Shown here piece after piece: positions 10,532 to 18,946 of a stretch of DNA of 64,000 bases. Numbering within the stretch: position 1 is the first letter of the stretch; every line of letters starts with the position of its first letter. This DNA comes from Serratia entomophila (GTDB lineage: Bacteria; Pseudomonadota; Gammaproteobacteria; Enterobacterales; Enterobacteriaceae). Where the stretch lies: NCBI RefSeq assembly GCF_021462285.1, contig NZ_CP082787.1, positions 806,001 to 870,000 on the forward strand, given 5' to 3'. The notes below the pieces were generated by a model. The model did not search any database and was not told where the DNA came from. It worked only from the letters and a program-made list of their open reading frames with translations. The translations under genes were made by a program, and so were the position numbers.

Positions 10532-10624
10532 GGTGAGGTGGCCGAGAGGCTGAAGGCGCTCCCCTGCTAAGGGAGTATGCGGTCAAAAGCTGCATCCGGG
10601 GTTCGAATCCCCGCCTCACCGCCA
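10532..10624 (+). tRNA. serV: tRNA-Ser (anticodon GCU)
   Basis: 93-nt class II tRNA with a long variable arm (AGUAUGCGGUCAAAAGCUGCAUC region), anticodon loop CTGCTAA (anticodon GCT in DNA), T-loop GTTCGAATCC and encoded CCA. It reads AGC/AGU serine codons. First of a four-tRNA transcript, as in the E. coli serV-argVYZQ cluster. Confidence 0.97.
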
Positions 10625-10627
10625 TTT

Positions 10628-10704
10628 GCATCCATAGCTCAGCTGGATAGAGTACTCGGCTACGAACCGAGCGGTCGGAGGTTCGAATCCTCCTGGATGC
10701 ACCA
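10628..10704 (+). tRNA. argV: tRNA-Arg (anticodon ACG), copy 1
   Basis: 77-nt cloverleaf starting GCATCCATAGCTC and ending GGATGCACCA with encoded CCA; anticodon ACG in CTACGAA (the A is normally edited to inosine, reading CGU/CGC/CGA). Only three bases separate it from tRNA-Ser. Confidence 0.97.
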
Positions 10705-10765
10705 TATTTTGCAGTATGGTGGGGTAGTAACAACGTACCATACGGTATCAAAAAAGAATTCCTGT

Positions 10766-10842
10766 GCATCCATAGCTCAGCTGGATAGAGTACTCGGCTA
10801 CGAACCGAGCGGTCGGAGGTTCGAATCCTCCTGGATGCACCA
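10766..10842 (+). tRNA. tRNA-Arg (anticodon ACG), copy 2
   Basis: Identical to the first tRNA-Arg over all 77 bases, 61 bases further on. Member of the same cluster; the flanking spacer is unique. Confidence 0.97.
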
Positions 10843-10895
10843 TTCTTTCAAGTGATGTTTCACGGAACGAAATCATTCGCTGTAACAAATAGACT

Positions 10896-10972
10896 GCATC
10901 CATAGCTCAGCTGGATAGAGTACTCGGCTACGAACCGAGCGGTCGGAGGTTCGAATCCTCCTGGATGCACCA
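10896..10972 (+). tRNA. tRNA-Arg (anticodon ACG), copy 3
   Basis: Third identical 77-nt copy, 53 bases after the second. Its 3' end (from 10955) is also the beginning of a 148-bp tandem repeat described separately. E. coli has four arginine tRNAs here; this window has three intact ones plus tRNA-derived fragments. Confidence 0.97.
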
Positions 10973-10978
10973 TCTAAG

Positions 10979-11002
10979 AAAAACCCGCTTCGGCGGGTTT
11001 TT
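10979..11002 (+). terminator. Terminator 1 after the tRNA-Arg cluster
   Basis: AAAAACCCGC-TTCG-GCGGGTTTTT, a 10-bp stem with tetraloop ending in T's; seven bases after the CCA of the third tRNA-Arg. Confidence 0.9.
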
Positions 11003-11126
11003 CGCTTTTCCGACCGCGAGGAGAGCGGTTGGAGGTTCGAGCCGAGCGTAGCGAGACAACGTTGCTTCAGCAACGGCCCGTAGGGAGAGGCGCAGCCGAA
11101 TCATCCTCCTGGATGCACCATCTAAG

Positions 11127-11150
11127 AAAAACCCGCTCCGGCGGGTTTTT
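11127..11150 (+). terminator. Terminator 2, inside repeat unit 2
   Basis: Same hairpin as terminator 1 with loop TCCG. It follows the second tRNA 3' fragment. Confidence 0.85.
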
Positions 11151-11274
11151 CGCTTTTCCGACCGCGAGGAGAGCGGTTGGAGGTTCGAGCCGAGCGTAGC
11201 GAGACAACGTTGCTTCAGCAACGGCCCGCAGGGAGAGGCGCAGCCGAATCATCCTCCTGGATGCACCATCTAAG

Positions 11275-11298
11275 AAAAACCCGCTTCGGCGGGTTTTT
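11275..11298 (+). terminator. Terminator 3, inside the partial repeat unit
   Basis: Third copy of the same hairpin with loop TTCG, after the third tRNA 3' fragment; unique sequence resumes shortly after. Confidence 0.85.
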
Positions 11299-11436
11299 CG
11301 CTTTCCGGTTTCCCCGTGCAATATCAGCCTCTTTCTCCCGTCATCTCCAGAGCACATTCCGCCATTACGCAGTCAGCGACAACCTACCGGCTTTACGCTA
11401 AAGTAGTTTTCTTTCCTCAACGATCATGGAGTAACG

Positions 11437-12003
11437 ATGTACGACCGCTATCAGGGTCTTATTTTCGACATGGACGGCACTATTCTTGACACCGAGCCTA
11501 CGCACCGCAAAGCGTGGCGTGAGGTGCTGTCCCGTTACGGTATGACGTTTGATGAGGCGGCCATGGTGGCGCTCAGCGGTTCCCCAACCTGGCGCATCGC
11601 TCAGGCGATCATCGCCAGCCATCAGGCCGATCTCGATCCCCATCATTTGGCCGCAGAAAAAACCCGTGCGGTGGAGGCGATGCTGCTGGACAGCGTGCGC
11701 CCATTGCCACTGATTGAGGTCGTCAAGGCTTATCACGGCCGCCGGCCAATGGCGGTAGGCACCGGCAGCGAACACCGCATGGTGGAAACCCTGCTGCGCC
11801 ACCTGGGGCTGCTTAACTGCTTCGACGCCATCGTCGGCGCCGATGACGTACAGCGCCATAAGCCGGAACCGGACACCTTTCTGCGCTGTGCCGAACTGAT
11901 AGGCGTGCCGCCGGAGAAATGCGTAGTGTTTGAAGACGCGGACTTCGGTATTCAGGCGGCGAAAAGCGCCAATATGGCCGTGGTAGACGTCCGTACGCTG
12001 TGA
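11437..12003 (+). CDS. yqaB: HAD-family phosphatase YqaB (fructose-1-phosphate / 6-phosphogluconate phosphatase)
   Basis: Haloacid dehalogenase-superfamily sugar phosphatase of 188 residues. The nucleophile motif DMDGT is at residues 11-15, motif II is in VGTGSEHR, and motif III/IV in HKPEPDTF and FEDADFG, the phosphoglucomutase-like layout. E. coli YqaB acts on small phosphorylated sugars such as fructose 1-phosphate. The start ATG at 11437 follows a GGAG site. Its TGA overlaps the GTG start of yqaA, so the two are translationally coupled. Confidence 0.93.
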   Translation: MYDRYQGLIFDMDGTILDTEPTHRKAWREVLSRYGMTFDEAAMVALSGSPTWRIAQAIIASHQADLDPHHLAAEKTRAVEAMLLDSVRPLPLIEVVKAYHGRRPMAVGTGSEHRMVETLLRHLGLLNCFDAIVGADDVQRHKPEPDTFLRCAELIGVPPEKCVVFEDADFGIQAAKSANMAVVDVRTL

Positions 12004-12428
12004 GTAGTACGCTAGCCGTACTGTCGTTGTTCGGCAGCAGTTTCCTTAGTGCGACGCTGCTGCCGGGAAATTCAGAGGTTGTTTTGGTCGCCTTGCTGGC
12101 CAACGGCCGCGGTTCACCGGAGTTGCTGGTGCTGGCCGCGACCTTGGGCAATACCCTCGGCGGGTTGACCAATGTCATTATCGGGCGCCTGTTACCGGCG
12201 TTGAAACCTCAACGGGGGCTGGAAACGGCGCTCGGGTGGTTGCAACGCTTTGGCCCGGCTGCGCTGTTGCTCAGTTGGGTGCCGGTAGTGGGCGATTTGT
12301 TGTGCGTGTTGGCAGGTTGGCTGCGCATGCCCTGGGGCTCTGTCGCGCTGTTTCTGTGTATCGGAAAGGCGTTGCGTTACATTATCTTGGCTATGGTAAC
12401 GGTACAGGGAATCGCCTGGTGGCATTAA
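12000..12428 (+). CDS. yqaA: Inner membrane protein YqaA
   Basis: Small membrane protein of 142 residues with about four hydrophobic segments, of the DedA/SNARE-associated-like YqaA group; function unknown. The start is GTG at 12000, overlapping the yqaB stop by one-base-shifted GTGA. Same length and neighbour order as E. coli (yqaB-yqaA-gshA). Confidence 0.9.
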   Translation: MSSTLAVLSLFGSSFLSATLLPGNSEVVLVALLANGRGSPELLVLAATLGNTLGGLTNVIIGRLLPALKPQRGLETALGWLQRFGPAALLLSWVPVVGDLLCVLAGWLRMPWGSVALFLCIGKALRYIILAMVTVQGIAWWH

Positions 12429-12509
12429 CCAAGTGAATATAAGTCAATATTCTCTTGGGAGCGGATTCAGTATGCTTACGAGTTATCGTTTTTAGAGCGG
12501 GAGGTCAAT

Positions 12510-14072
12510 TTGATCCCGGACGTATCACAGGCGCTTTCTTGGTTGGAAGCCCATCCCCAGGCATTAAAAGGCATCCGTCGCGGCATCGAGCGTGAAACGC
12601 TGCGAGTCACTCCCGACGGTACGCTGGCGACGACCGGACATCCGGAAAAGTTGGGGGCGGCATTAACGCACCACTGGATCACCACAGACTTTGCCGAGGC
12701 GCTGTTAGAGTTTATTACGCCGGTTGATGACAATCTCGACCATCTGCTGACTTTCCTGCGCGATATCCACCGCTATGTGGCGCGTAACCTGGGCGAGGAA
12801 CGCATGTGGCCGCTCAGCATGCCGTGCTTTATCGAGGCCGAGCAGGATATTGAGCTGGCCCAGTTCGGTTCGTCGAACATCGGGCGTATGAAGACGTTGT
12901 ACCGCGAGGGCTTGAAGAACCGCTACGGCGCGCTGATGCAGACCATCTCCGGCGTGCATTACAACTTCTCGCTGCCGCTGGAGTTTTGGCAGGCGTGGGC
13001 AGGCGTGGAGGACGCAGAGAGCGGCAAAGAGCAGATCTCTGCGGGCTATTTCCGCCTGATCCGCAACTACTATCGGTTTGGCTGGGTGATTCCGTATCTG
13101 TTCGGCGCTTCGCCGGCGATCTGTTCTTCGTTCCTGAAAGGGCGCGAGACCAATCTGCCGTTCGAACGTACCGAGCAGGGCATGTGTTACCTGCCGTACG
13201 CCACCTCGCTGCGCCTGAGCGATCTCGGCTACACCAACAAATCGCAGAGCAATCTGGGCATTACCTTTAACGATTTGCACACCTATGTGGCGGGACTGAA
13301 GCGGGCGATAGTGACGCCATCCGAAGAGTTCGCCCAGCTGGGCGTGAAGGACGGCGATCGTTACCTGCAGTTGAACAGCAACGTGCTGCAGATTGAGAAC
13401 GAGCTGTATGCGCCGATCCGGCCGAAGCGCGTGACCAAAAGCGGCGAGACGCCGTCAGATGCGTTGCTGCGCGGCGGTATCGAATATATCGAGGTCCGTT
13501 CGCTGGACATCAACCCGTTCTCGCCTATCGGCGTGGATGCGGTGCAGGCGCGCTTCCTGGACCTGTTCCTGGTGTGGTGCGTTCTGGCGGATGCGCCGGA
13601 GATGAACAGCGAAGAGCTGCTGTGCACGCGTCAAAACTGGAACCGGGTGATCCTGGAAGGGCGCAAACCGGGCCAGACCATCGGCATCGGCTGCGACGAC
13701 AGCCGCGAACCGCTGGATAAAGTGGGCAAGGCGCTGTTCGACGATCTGCGCCGCGTGGCGGAAGTGCTGGATGGCGAAGCCGGCGATCGGCAGTACCAGC
13801 AGGTTTGCGACGAACTGGTCGCGGCGTTTGACGATCCCGATCTGACCTTCTCGGCGCGTATTCTGAAAGCGATGAAGGAAGAGGGCACTGGCCGCGTCGG
13901 GCTGGAGCTGGCGGAGCAATACCGCAAAATGCTGATCGAAGAGCCGCTGGAAATCCTGAACGAAGCCGAGCTGGCCAAAGAGCAGGAAGCCTCATGGCAA
14001 CGTCAGCGCGACATAGAAGCCGGCGATACGCTAAGCTTTGAAGAGTTCCTGAAGCAGAACGGCGGGAGCTGA
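12510..14072 (+). CDS. gshA: Glutamate-cysteine ligase
   Basis: First and rate-limiting enzyme of glutathione synthesis, joining glutamate and cysteine with ATP. The 520-residue protein begins [21 protein letters not shown] and contains the conserved [10 protein letters not shown] and GVHYNFSLP segments of the enterobacterial GshA type. The start codon is a rare TTG at 12510, as in E. coli gshA, supported by GGAGG at 12500-12504 and by conservation from the first residues. Confidence 0.97.
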   Translation: MIPDVSQALSWLEAHPQALKGIRRGIERETLRVTPDGTLATTGHPEKLGAALTHHWITTDFAEALLEFITPVDDNLDHLLTFLRDIHRYVARNLGEERMWPLSMPCFIEAEQDIELAQFGSSNIGRMKTLYREGLKNRYGALMQTISGVHYNFSLPLEFWQAWAGVEDAESGKEQISAGYFRLIRNYYRFGWVIPYLFGASPAICSSFLKGRETNLPFERTEQGMCYLPYATSLRLSDLGYTNKSQSNLGITFNDLHTYVAGLKRAIVTPSEEFAQLGVKDGDRYLQLNSNVLQIENELYAPIRPKRVTKSGETPSDALLRGGIEYIEVRSLDINPFSPIGVDAVQARFLDLFLVWCVLADAPEMNSEELLCTRQNWNRVILEGRKPGQTIGIGCDDSREPLDKVGKALFDDLRRVAEVLDGEAGDRQYQQVCDELVAAFDDPDLTFSARILKAMKEEGTGRVGLELAEQYRKMLIEEPLEILNEAELAKEQEASWQRQRDIEAGDTLSFEEFLKQNGGS

Positions 14073-14077
14073 AAAAG

Positions 14078-14150
14078 AAAAAGGCCACATCAATGTGGCC
14101 AAATATGCATCTCTGATGACAGGGATGATGATAACAAATGCGCGTCTTTC
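14078..14150 (-). ncRNA. micA: Small RNA MicA (sigma-E-dependent, Hfq-binding)
   Basis: Read on the minus strand, the gshA-luxS gap gives a 73-nt RNA beginning GAAAGACGCGCATTTGTTAT, the conserved MicA 5' seed, then CATCATCCCTG, and ending in a GGCCACAT-TG-ATGTGGCC hairpin with a T-run (14078-14082 complement). The location, opposite to and between gshA and luxS, is that of micA in E. coli. MicA base-pairs with ompA and other outer-membrane mRNAs to reduce their synthesis under envelope stress. The hairpin lacks a T-run on the plus strand, so it is not a gshA terminator. Confidence 0.93.
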
Positions 14151-14156
14151 ACATAC

Positions 14157-14185
14157 TCAGACTCGCTGGGTTGGAAAAGGTTTCC
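14157..14185 (-). promoter_or_regulatory. Sigma-E promoter of micA
   Basis: On the minus strand GGAAACC (14185-14179), a 17-base spacer and TCTGA (14161-14157), six bases before the MicA 5' end. This fits the sigma-E consensus GGAACTT-N16/17-TCTGA. Confidence 0.8.
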
Positions 14186-14238
14186 TGGTTAGATAAAAAA
14201 GTTTCGAAATAAATACTCTTTTACGAGGAGGTAACGAA

Positions 14239-14754
14239 ATGCCACTGCTGGATAGCTTTACCGTAGACCATACCCGCATGGCAGCCCCGGCTGTCCGCGT
14301 CGCGAAAACCATGAAAACTCCTCATGGCGATACCATCACCGTGTTCGATCTGCGCTTTTGTCGCCCGAACCTGGAAGTGATGCCTGAGCGCGGCATTCAT
14401 ACGCTGGAACACCTGTTTGCCGGCTTTATGCGTGACCATCTGAACGGGCAGGGCGTTGAGATTATCGATATCTCCCCGATGGGCTGCCGCACCGGCTTCT
14501 ACATGAGCCTGATCGGCGTGCCGGAAGAGCAACGCGTTGCCGATGCCTGGAAAGCGGCGATGGCCGACGTGCTGAAGGTGACCGACCAACGTAAAATTCC
14601 CGAGCTGAACGAGTTCCAGTGCGGCACTTACCATATGCACTCGCTGGAAGAGGCGCAGGAAATCGCCAAGCACATTCTCGACCACGACGTGGTGGTGAAC
14701 CACAACGAAGAGCTGGCGCTGCCTAAAGAGAAACTGCAGGAACTGCACATCTAG
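14239..14754 (+). CDS. luxS: S-ribosylhomocysteine lyase LuxS (AI-2 synthase)
   Basis: Metalloenzyme that splits S-ribosylhomocysteine into homocysteine and DPD, the precursor of the AI-2 signal, and so recycles the methyl cycle. It has 171 residues; the metal ligands H54 and H58 (HTLEH) and C128 (FQCGTYHMH) and catalytic C83 (MGCRTGF) are all present. The start follows GAGGAGGT at good spacing. Monocistronic, with its own terminator. Confidence 0.98.
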   Translation: MPLLDSFTVDHTRMAAPAVRVAKTMKTPHGDTITVFDLRFCRPNLEVMPERGIHTLEHLFAGFMRDHLNGQGVEIIDISPMGCRTGFYMSLIGVPEEQRVADAWKAAMADVLKVTDQRKIPELNEFQCGTYHMHSLEEAQEIAKHILDHDVVVNHNEELALPKEKLQELHI

Positions 14755-14777
14755 CCTGCCGCCGGAAAGCAGCGATA

Positions 14778-14806
14778 AAAAAAGACGCGATATTCGCGTC
14801 TTTTTT
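14778..14806. terminator. Bidirectional terminator between luxS and yfjD
   Basis: 13-bp stem (14778-14790 with 14794-14806) around a 3-base loop, with A-run on one side and T-run on the other, so it can serve luxS on plus and yfjD on minus. Confidence 0.92.
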
Positions 14807-14821
14807 CTTTTTGGCTGCCGG

Positions 14822-16111
14822 TCAGTGGTTTTCTACGCTGGACTGCAGCGGTTTGATTGGCGTTACACGCACCTGCTTGATCATGTTTTCCTGCACGTCG
14901 AGGATTTCCACTTCGTAATGGCCGACGCGCACCCGGGTGCCGATCTCCGGGATCTCTTCCAACTCTTCCAGCAGCATGCCGTTGATGGTGCGGGCCTCTA
15001 TAGCCGGCAGATTCCAGTTGAACGCTTTGTTAAGCTCACGCACGTTGGCGGTGCCGTCGATCAATACCGAACCGTCGCTCTGCGGGTTAACCTCTTCCGC
15101 CAGCGTTGGCGACATCGAGGTGGTGAAGTCGCCGACGATCTCCTCAAGGATATCTTCCACCGTCACCAGCCCCTGAATATCGCCGTATTCGTCGACCACG
15201 ATACCGACCTTCTCTTTGTTGCGCTGGAATTTCACCAGCTGCACGTTGAGCGGCGTGCCTTCGGGCACAAAGTAAATTTCATCGGCGGCGCGCAGCAGGT
15301 TCTCTTTGTTGAACTCTTTTTTCTCGGTCATCAGGCGATAGGCTTCACGCACCCGCAGCATGCCGATAGCGTCGTCCAGCGAGCTGCGGTACAGCACGAT
15401 GCGGCCGTGCGGCGAATGGGTGAGCTGGCGCATGATCGACTTCCAGTCGTCGTTGACGTCGATGCCGACGATTTCATTGCGCGGCACCATGATGTCGTCG
15501 ACCGTCACTTTTTCCAGATCCAGCACCGAGATCAGCATGTCCTGATTGCGGCGCGAAATTTGCGACTGGGACTCTTTCACGATGGTGCGCAGCTCGTCCT
15601 TGCTGACGGCGTCGCTGATGCGCACGTTGGTGCGGATGCCAAACAGCCGCAGCACCAGGCTGGTGATGCCGTTCAGCAACCAGACCAGCGGGAACATCAC
15701 CTTTTGCAGCGGCGCCAGCAGCATGCTGCTGGGGAAGGCGATGCGCTCCGGGTAGAGCGCGGCGAAGGTTTTGGGCAGCACCTCGGCGAACAACAGCACG
15801 GCGAAGGTCAGCACGCCGGTGGCGATCGCCACCCCGAGGTCGCCATACAGCCGCATGCCGACGATGGTCGCCAACGCCGAGGCGAGAATGTTCACCAGGT
15901 TGTTGCCGATAAGCACCAGGCCTATCAGGCGATCGGGCTTTTGCAGCAGCTTTTCCACCCGGCGGGCAGAGCGGTTGCCCTGCTTGGACAGGTGGCGCAG
16001 GCGATAACGGTTGAGCGTCATCATGCCGGTTTCGGAGGCCGAGAAGTAAGCTGAGACCACAATCATGATCACCAGAATAATGATCAGGGTCCCTGTCGAT
16101 ACGTGCTCCAA
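14822..16111 (-). CDS. yfjD: CNNM/CBS-domain membrane protein YfjD (CorB family)
   Basis: HlyC/CorC-family inner membrane protein of 429 residues. It has an N-terminal DUF21/CNNM transmembrane domain (about residues 1-180, including FSASETGMMTLNR), a CBS pair (about 190-330) and a C-terminal transporter-associated domain. The family is linked to magnesium/cobalt efflux; direct evidence for this member is limited. It starts 30 bases after the ypjD stop on the same strand, so ypjD-yfjD form an operon. Confidence 0.92.
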   Translation of the reverse strand: MEHVSTGTLIIILVIMIVVSAYFSASETGMMTLNRYRLRHLSKQGNRSARRVEKLLQKPDRLIGLVLIGNNLVNILASALATIVGMRLYGDLGVAIATGVLTFAVLLFAEVLPKTFAALYPERIAFPSSMLLAPLQKVMFPLVWLLNGITSLVLRLFGIRTNVRISDAVSKDELRTIVKESQSQISRRNQDMLISVLDLEKVTVDDIMVPRNEIVGIDVNDDWKSIMRQLTHSPHGRIVLYRSSLDDAIGMLRVREAYRLMTEKKEFNKENLLRAADEIYFVPEGTPLNVQLVKFQRNKEKVGIVVDEYGDIQGLVTVEDILEEIVGDFTTSMSPTLAEEVNPQSDGSVLIDGTANVRELNKAFNWNLPAIEARTINGMLLEELEEIPEIGTRVRVGHYEVEILDVQENMIKQVRVTPIKPLQSSVENH

Positions 16112-16141
16112 CGCGGTATTCCTTATGTAGGGGAAAGGGGC

Positions 16142-16933
16142 TTAGCGCACCATAACCTGCTGAATCAGACGGCTGCCGAAATAGGCGAGCGTCAGCAGGA
16201 AGGCGCCGGCAAAGCTGAACCAGACGACGCGGCGGCCGCGCCAACCTTCATGATAATGGCCCCACAGCAGCACGATGTACACGAACCACGCCATGATGGA
16301 CAGCACGGCTTTGTGCACGTTCTCTTTGCTGAACAGGTTATCCATATAAAGCAGGCCGGTGCACAGGGTGAGCGTCAGCAGCACCACGCCTATCTGGGTG
16401 ATGTGAAACATTTTGCGCTCGATGCTCATCAGCGGCGGCATATCGGCGCTGAAGGTAAGCTTCTTGTTCTTCAACAGATAATCGAGCCAGGCCAGCTGCA
16501 GCGCATACAGCGCGGCGATAATCAGCGTGGCGTAGGAGAACAGCGCCAGGCCGATATGCACCATCAGCTCCGGGCTGGCTTCCAGGTGAGTGATAAATTC
16601 GCCGGGCATAAAGCTGGCGAACGCCAGGTTGATCATCGCGAAGCTGTAGACGATCGGCAGCAGGAACCAGCCGCGATCGCGCGAGGCGACGAAGGTCATC
16701 ACCGAGCAAATGATCAGGCTGACGATCGAACCGATATTCAGCAGGCTGAGGTTTTGCCCGGCGCTGACGTCAAAAATGCGCTGCTGCAGCGCGATGGCGT
16801 GGCAAATCAGCGCCACCACCGCCGAGACGAGAGCAAGCCGACGGTATGCGCTGTTCTTCCGCAACAAGCTGGGAATAATCAGTCCAAGGCTGAGCAGGTA
16901 GGCCATCAAAGCCACAATGGAGAAAACTGGCAT
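16142..16933 (-). CDS. ypjD: Inner membrane protein YpjD (CcsA/cytochrome c assembly-like)
   Basis: Integral membrane protein of 263 residues with about eight hydrophobic helices, related to the CcmF/CcsA haem-handling family; physiological role unclear. The start at 16933 (MPVFSIVALMAYL) matches the E. coli length; a long upstream in-frame extension crosses the divergent ffh promoter and is rejected. Upstream gene of the ypjD-yfjD pair. Confidence 0.92.
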   Translation of the reverse strand: MPVFSIVALMAYLLSLGLIIPSLLRKNSAYRRLALVSAVVALICHAIALQQRIFDVSAGQNLSLLNIGSIVSLIICSVMTFVASRDRGWFLLPIVYSFAMINLAFASFMPGEFITHLEASPELMVHIGLALFSYATLIIAALYALQLAWLDYLLKNKKLTFSADMPPLMSIERKMFHITQIGVVLLTLTLCTGLLYMDNLFSKENVHKAVLSIMAWFVYIVLLWGHYHEGWRGRRVVWFSFAGAFLLTLAYFGSRLIQQVMVR

Positions 16934-17102
16934 AGCGTTTAATTTTGCTTCGGCGTGGTTAATTGGATTGTCAGTATAACGTTGCGCGCGTTCCACTCCA
17001 ACCGATCTCCAACGCTGAGGCAGAGATCCTGTCCACTTCGTGTTATCATCGCCGCAATTGTGTCGCCAGTGCGGCCTGTCATTACACGTTGAGCATGAGA
17101 CG

Positions 17103-18464
17103 ATGTTTGAAAATTTAACCGATCGATTGTCGCGCACTCTGCGCAATATCAGCGGCCGTGGGCGGCTGACCGAAGAAAATATCAAGGAAACCCTGCGTGA
17201 AGTGCGCATGGCGCTGCTGGAAGCGGACGTTGCGCTGCCGGTGGTTCGCGACTTCATCAACCGCGTCAAAGAAAGCGCGGTTGGCCATGAAGTCAACAAG
17301 AGCCTGACGCCGGGGCAGGAATTCGTCAAGATCGTCAAGAGCGAGCTGATTGCCGCGATGGGCGAAGTGAACACCGAGCTCAACCTGGCGGCGCAGCCGC
17401 CGGCGGTGGTGCTGATGGCGGGCCTGCAGGGCGCCGGTAAAACCACCAGCGTCGCCAAGCTCGGCAAGTTCCTGAAAGAAAAACAGAAGAAAAAAGTGCT
17501 GGTGGTGTCTGCGGACGTTTACCGCCCGGCGGCGATTAGGCAGCTGGAAACGCTGGCGGAAGGCGTTGGCATCGATTTCTTCCCGTCTGACGTCAAAGAA
17601 AAGCCGATCGACATCGTCAACCGCGCGCTGCAGCAGGCCAAGCTGAAGTTCTACGACGTGCTGATCGTCGATACCGCCGGCCGTTTGCACGTCGACGAAG
17701 CGATGATGGACGAGATCAAACAGGTGCACGCGGCGATCAAGCCGGTGGAAACCCTGTTCGTGGTCGACGCCATGACCGGCCAGGACGCCGCCAATACCGC
17801 GAAGGCCTTTAACGAAGCGCTGCCGCTGACCGGCGTGGTGCTGACCAAGGTCGACGGCGACGCGCGCGGCGGTGCCGCGCTGTCTATTCGCCACATCACC
17901 GGCAAACCGATCAAGTTCCTCGGCGTGGGCGAAAAGACCGACGCGCTGGAGCCTTTCCATCCGGATCGCGTGGCGTCGCGCATTCTGGGCATGGGCGACG
18001 TGCTGTCGCTGATTGAAGATATCGAAAGCAAGGTTGACCGCGAACAGGCGGAAAAGCTGGCCAACAAGCTGAAAAAGGGCGACGGTTTCGATCTGACCGA
18101 CTTCCTGGAGCAGTTGAAGCAGATGCGCAACATGGGCGGCATGGCGAGCATGCTGAGCAAGCTGCCTGGCGCCGGTCAGTTGCCGGATAACGTGAAATCG
18201 CAGATGGACGACAAGGTTCTGGTGCGCATGGAAGCCATCATCAATTCGATGACGCTGAAAGAGCGCGCCAAGCCGGAAATCATCAAGGGATCGCGCAAGC
18301 GCCGCATCGCGATGGGTTCCGGTATGCAGGTGCAGGACGTCAACCGCTTGCTGAAGCAGTTTGATGAAATGCAGCGCATGATGAAAAAGATGAAAAAAGG
18401 CGGGATGGCGAAGATGATGCGCGGCATGAAAGGTATGATGCCGCCGGGCTTCCCGGGCCGCTGA
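17103..18464 (+). CDS. ffh: Signal recognition particle protein Ffh
   Basis: GTPase subunit of the signal recognition particle; with 4.5S RNA it recognises signal anchors of nascent inner-membrane proteins and delivers ribosomes to FtsY. 453 residues: N domain, G domain with GLQGAGKT at 107-114 and DTAGR, and a methionine-rich M domain (many Met after ~330, ending KGMMPPGFPGR). Start ATG 17103 (MFENLTDRLSRTLRN) as in E. coli; the earlier ATG at 17040 is upstream. Divergent from ypjD. Confidence 0.98.
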   Translation: MFENLTDRLSRTLRNISGRGRLTEENIKETLREVRMALLEADVALPVVRDFINRVKESAVGHEVNKSLTPGQEFVKIVKSELIAAMGEVNTELNLAAQPPAVVLMAGLQGAGKTTSVAKLGKFLKEKQKKKVLVVSADVYRPAAIRQLETLAEGVGIDFFPSDVKEKPIDIVNRALQQAKLKFYDVLIVDTAGRLHVDEAMMDEIKQVHAAIKPVETLFVVDAMTGQDAANTAKAFNEALPLTGVVLTKVDGDARGGAALSIRHITGKPIKFLGVGEKTDALEPFHPDRVASRILGMGDVLSLIEDIESKVDREQAEKLANKLKKGDGFDLTDFLEQLKQMRNMGGMASMLSKLPGAGQLPDNVKSQMDDKVLVRMEAIINSMTLKERAKPEIIKGSRKRRIAMGSGMQVQDVNRLLKQFDEMQRMMKKMKKGGMAKMMRGMKGMMPPGFPGR

Positions 18465-18575
18465 CCGGCGCTGGCCTCGAGGGGGCTGGCGCCTTAAAGC
18501 ATTCGCCGTTCGCGGCGAAAACTGCCCGAAATTTGACTGGCTGCAAAAGTTGTCCATCGCGATCTACGCTTTAGA

Positions 18576-18603
18576 TTGCTTTTTGCGCCAAAATGAGTAA
18601 AAT
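18576..18603 (+). promoter_or_regulatory. Candidate promoter of the rpsP-rimM-trmD-rplS operon
   Basis: TTGCTT (18576-18581), a 16-base spacer, TAAAAT (18598-18603), upstream of the rpsP leader. Position fits the known separate promoter of this operon in E. coli. Confidence 0.6.
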
Positions 18604-18625
18604 TTTCGGGCTTTTTATATTGCAA

Positions 18626-18660
18626 CCGGGCCCCGTCCCTCAATGGGGCCCGGCTGTTTT
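18626..18660 (+). terminator. Strong GC hairpin in the rpsP leader (possible attenuator)
   Basis: CCGGGCCCC (18626-18634) pairs with GGGGCCCGG (18645-18653) and is followed by CTGTTTT. It lies between the candidate promoter and the rpsP start, so it would act on ffh read-through and on the operon's own leader. Attenuator function is inference. Confidence 0.6.
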
Positions 18661-18679
18661 ATTAACTAAAGAGGATGTT

Positions 18680-18928
18680 ATGGTAACAATTCGTTTGGCA
18701 CGTGGCGGCGCTAAAAAGCGTCCGTTCTATCAAGTAGTAGTGACCGACAGCCGCAACGCTCGTGATGGTCGTTTCATCGAGCGCGTAGGCTTCTTCAACC
18801 CGATCGCTTCTGGTCAGGCTGAAGCACTGCGTCTGGACCTGGACCGCATCGCACACTGGGTCGGTCTGGGTGCAACCGTTTCTGATCGCGTTCACGCGCT
18901 GATCAAAGACGCTAAGAAAGCAGCTTAA
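18680..18928 (+). CDS. rpsP: 30S ribosomal protein S16
   Basis: Small-subunit assembly protein of 82 residues, [20 protein letters not shown], the exact length of E. coli S16. Start ATG 18680 follows AAGAGGATG; an upstream in-frame start at 18593 lies in the leader hairpin region. First gene of rpsP-rimM-trmD-rplS. Confidence 0.98.
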   Translation: MVTIRLARGGAKKRPFYQVVVTDSRNARDGRFIERVGFFNPIASGQAEALRLDLDRIAHWVGLGATVSDRVHALIKDAKKAA

Positions 18929-18946
18929 TCTGTCGCGGTGGTGGCA

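Larger units (their letters stand above)
10955..11304 (+). repeat. 148-bp tandem repeat made of tRNA-Arg 3' fragments, terminator and 62-nt insert
   Basis: Two full units (10955-11102 and 11103-11250) and a partial third (11251 to about 11304), period exactly 148. Each unit starts with the last 18 bases of the tRNA-Arg (ATCCTCCTGGATGCACCA), then a terminator hairpin, then an imperfect copy of the tRNA anticodon-arm/T-arm segment (GAGCGGTTGGAGGTTCGA), then a 62-nt insert in the T-loop (11041-11102 in unit 1). The insert carries a hairpin CGTTGC-TTCA-GCAACG (11060-11075). I see only two base differences between the full units. The arrangement recalls the repeats after E. coli tyrT (rtT), but the sequence is different. 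Function unknown. Confidence 0.9.

Noticed and set aside
10955..11304. CRISPR array or transposon explanation for the 148-bp repeats
   Set aside because: Units are directly adjacent without unique spacers, have no terminal inverted repeats and encode no transposase; they derive from the tRNA end.
11177..11401. Open frames across the tRNA-Arg repeats on both strands
   Set aside because: They translate tRNA sequence and terminators and recur only because the DNA is repeated.
16934..17467. 178-residue extension of ypjD
   Set aside because: It runs across the divergent ffh promoter and into the ffh coding region; the 263-residue form matches the family.
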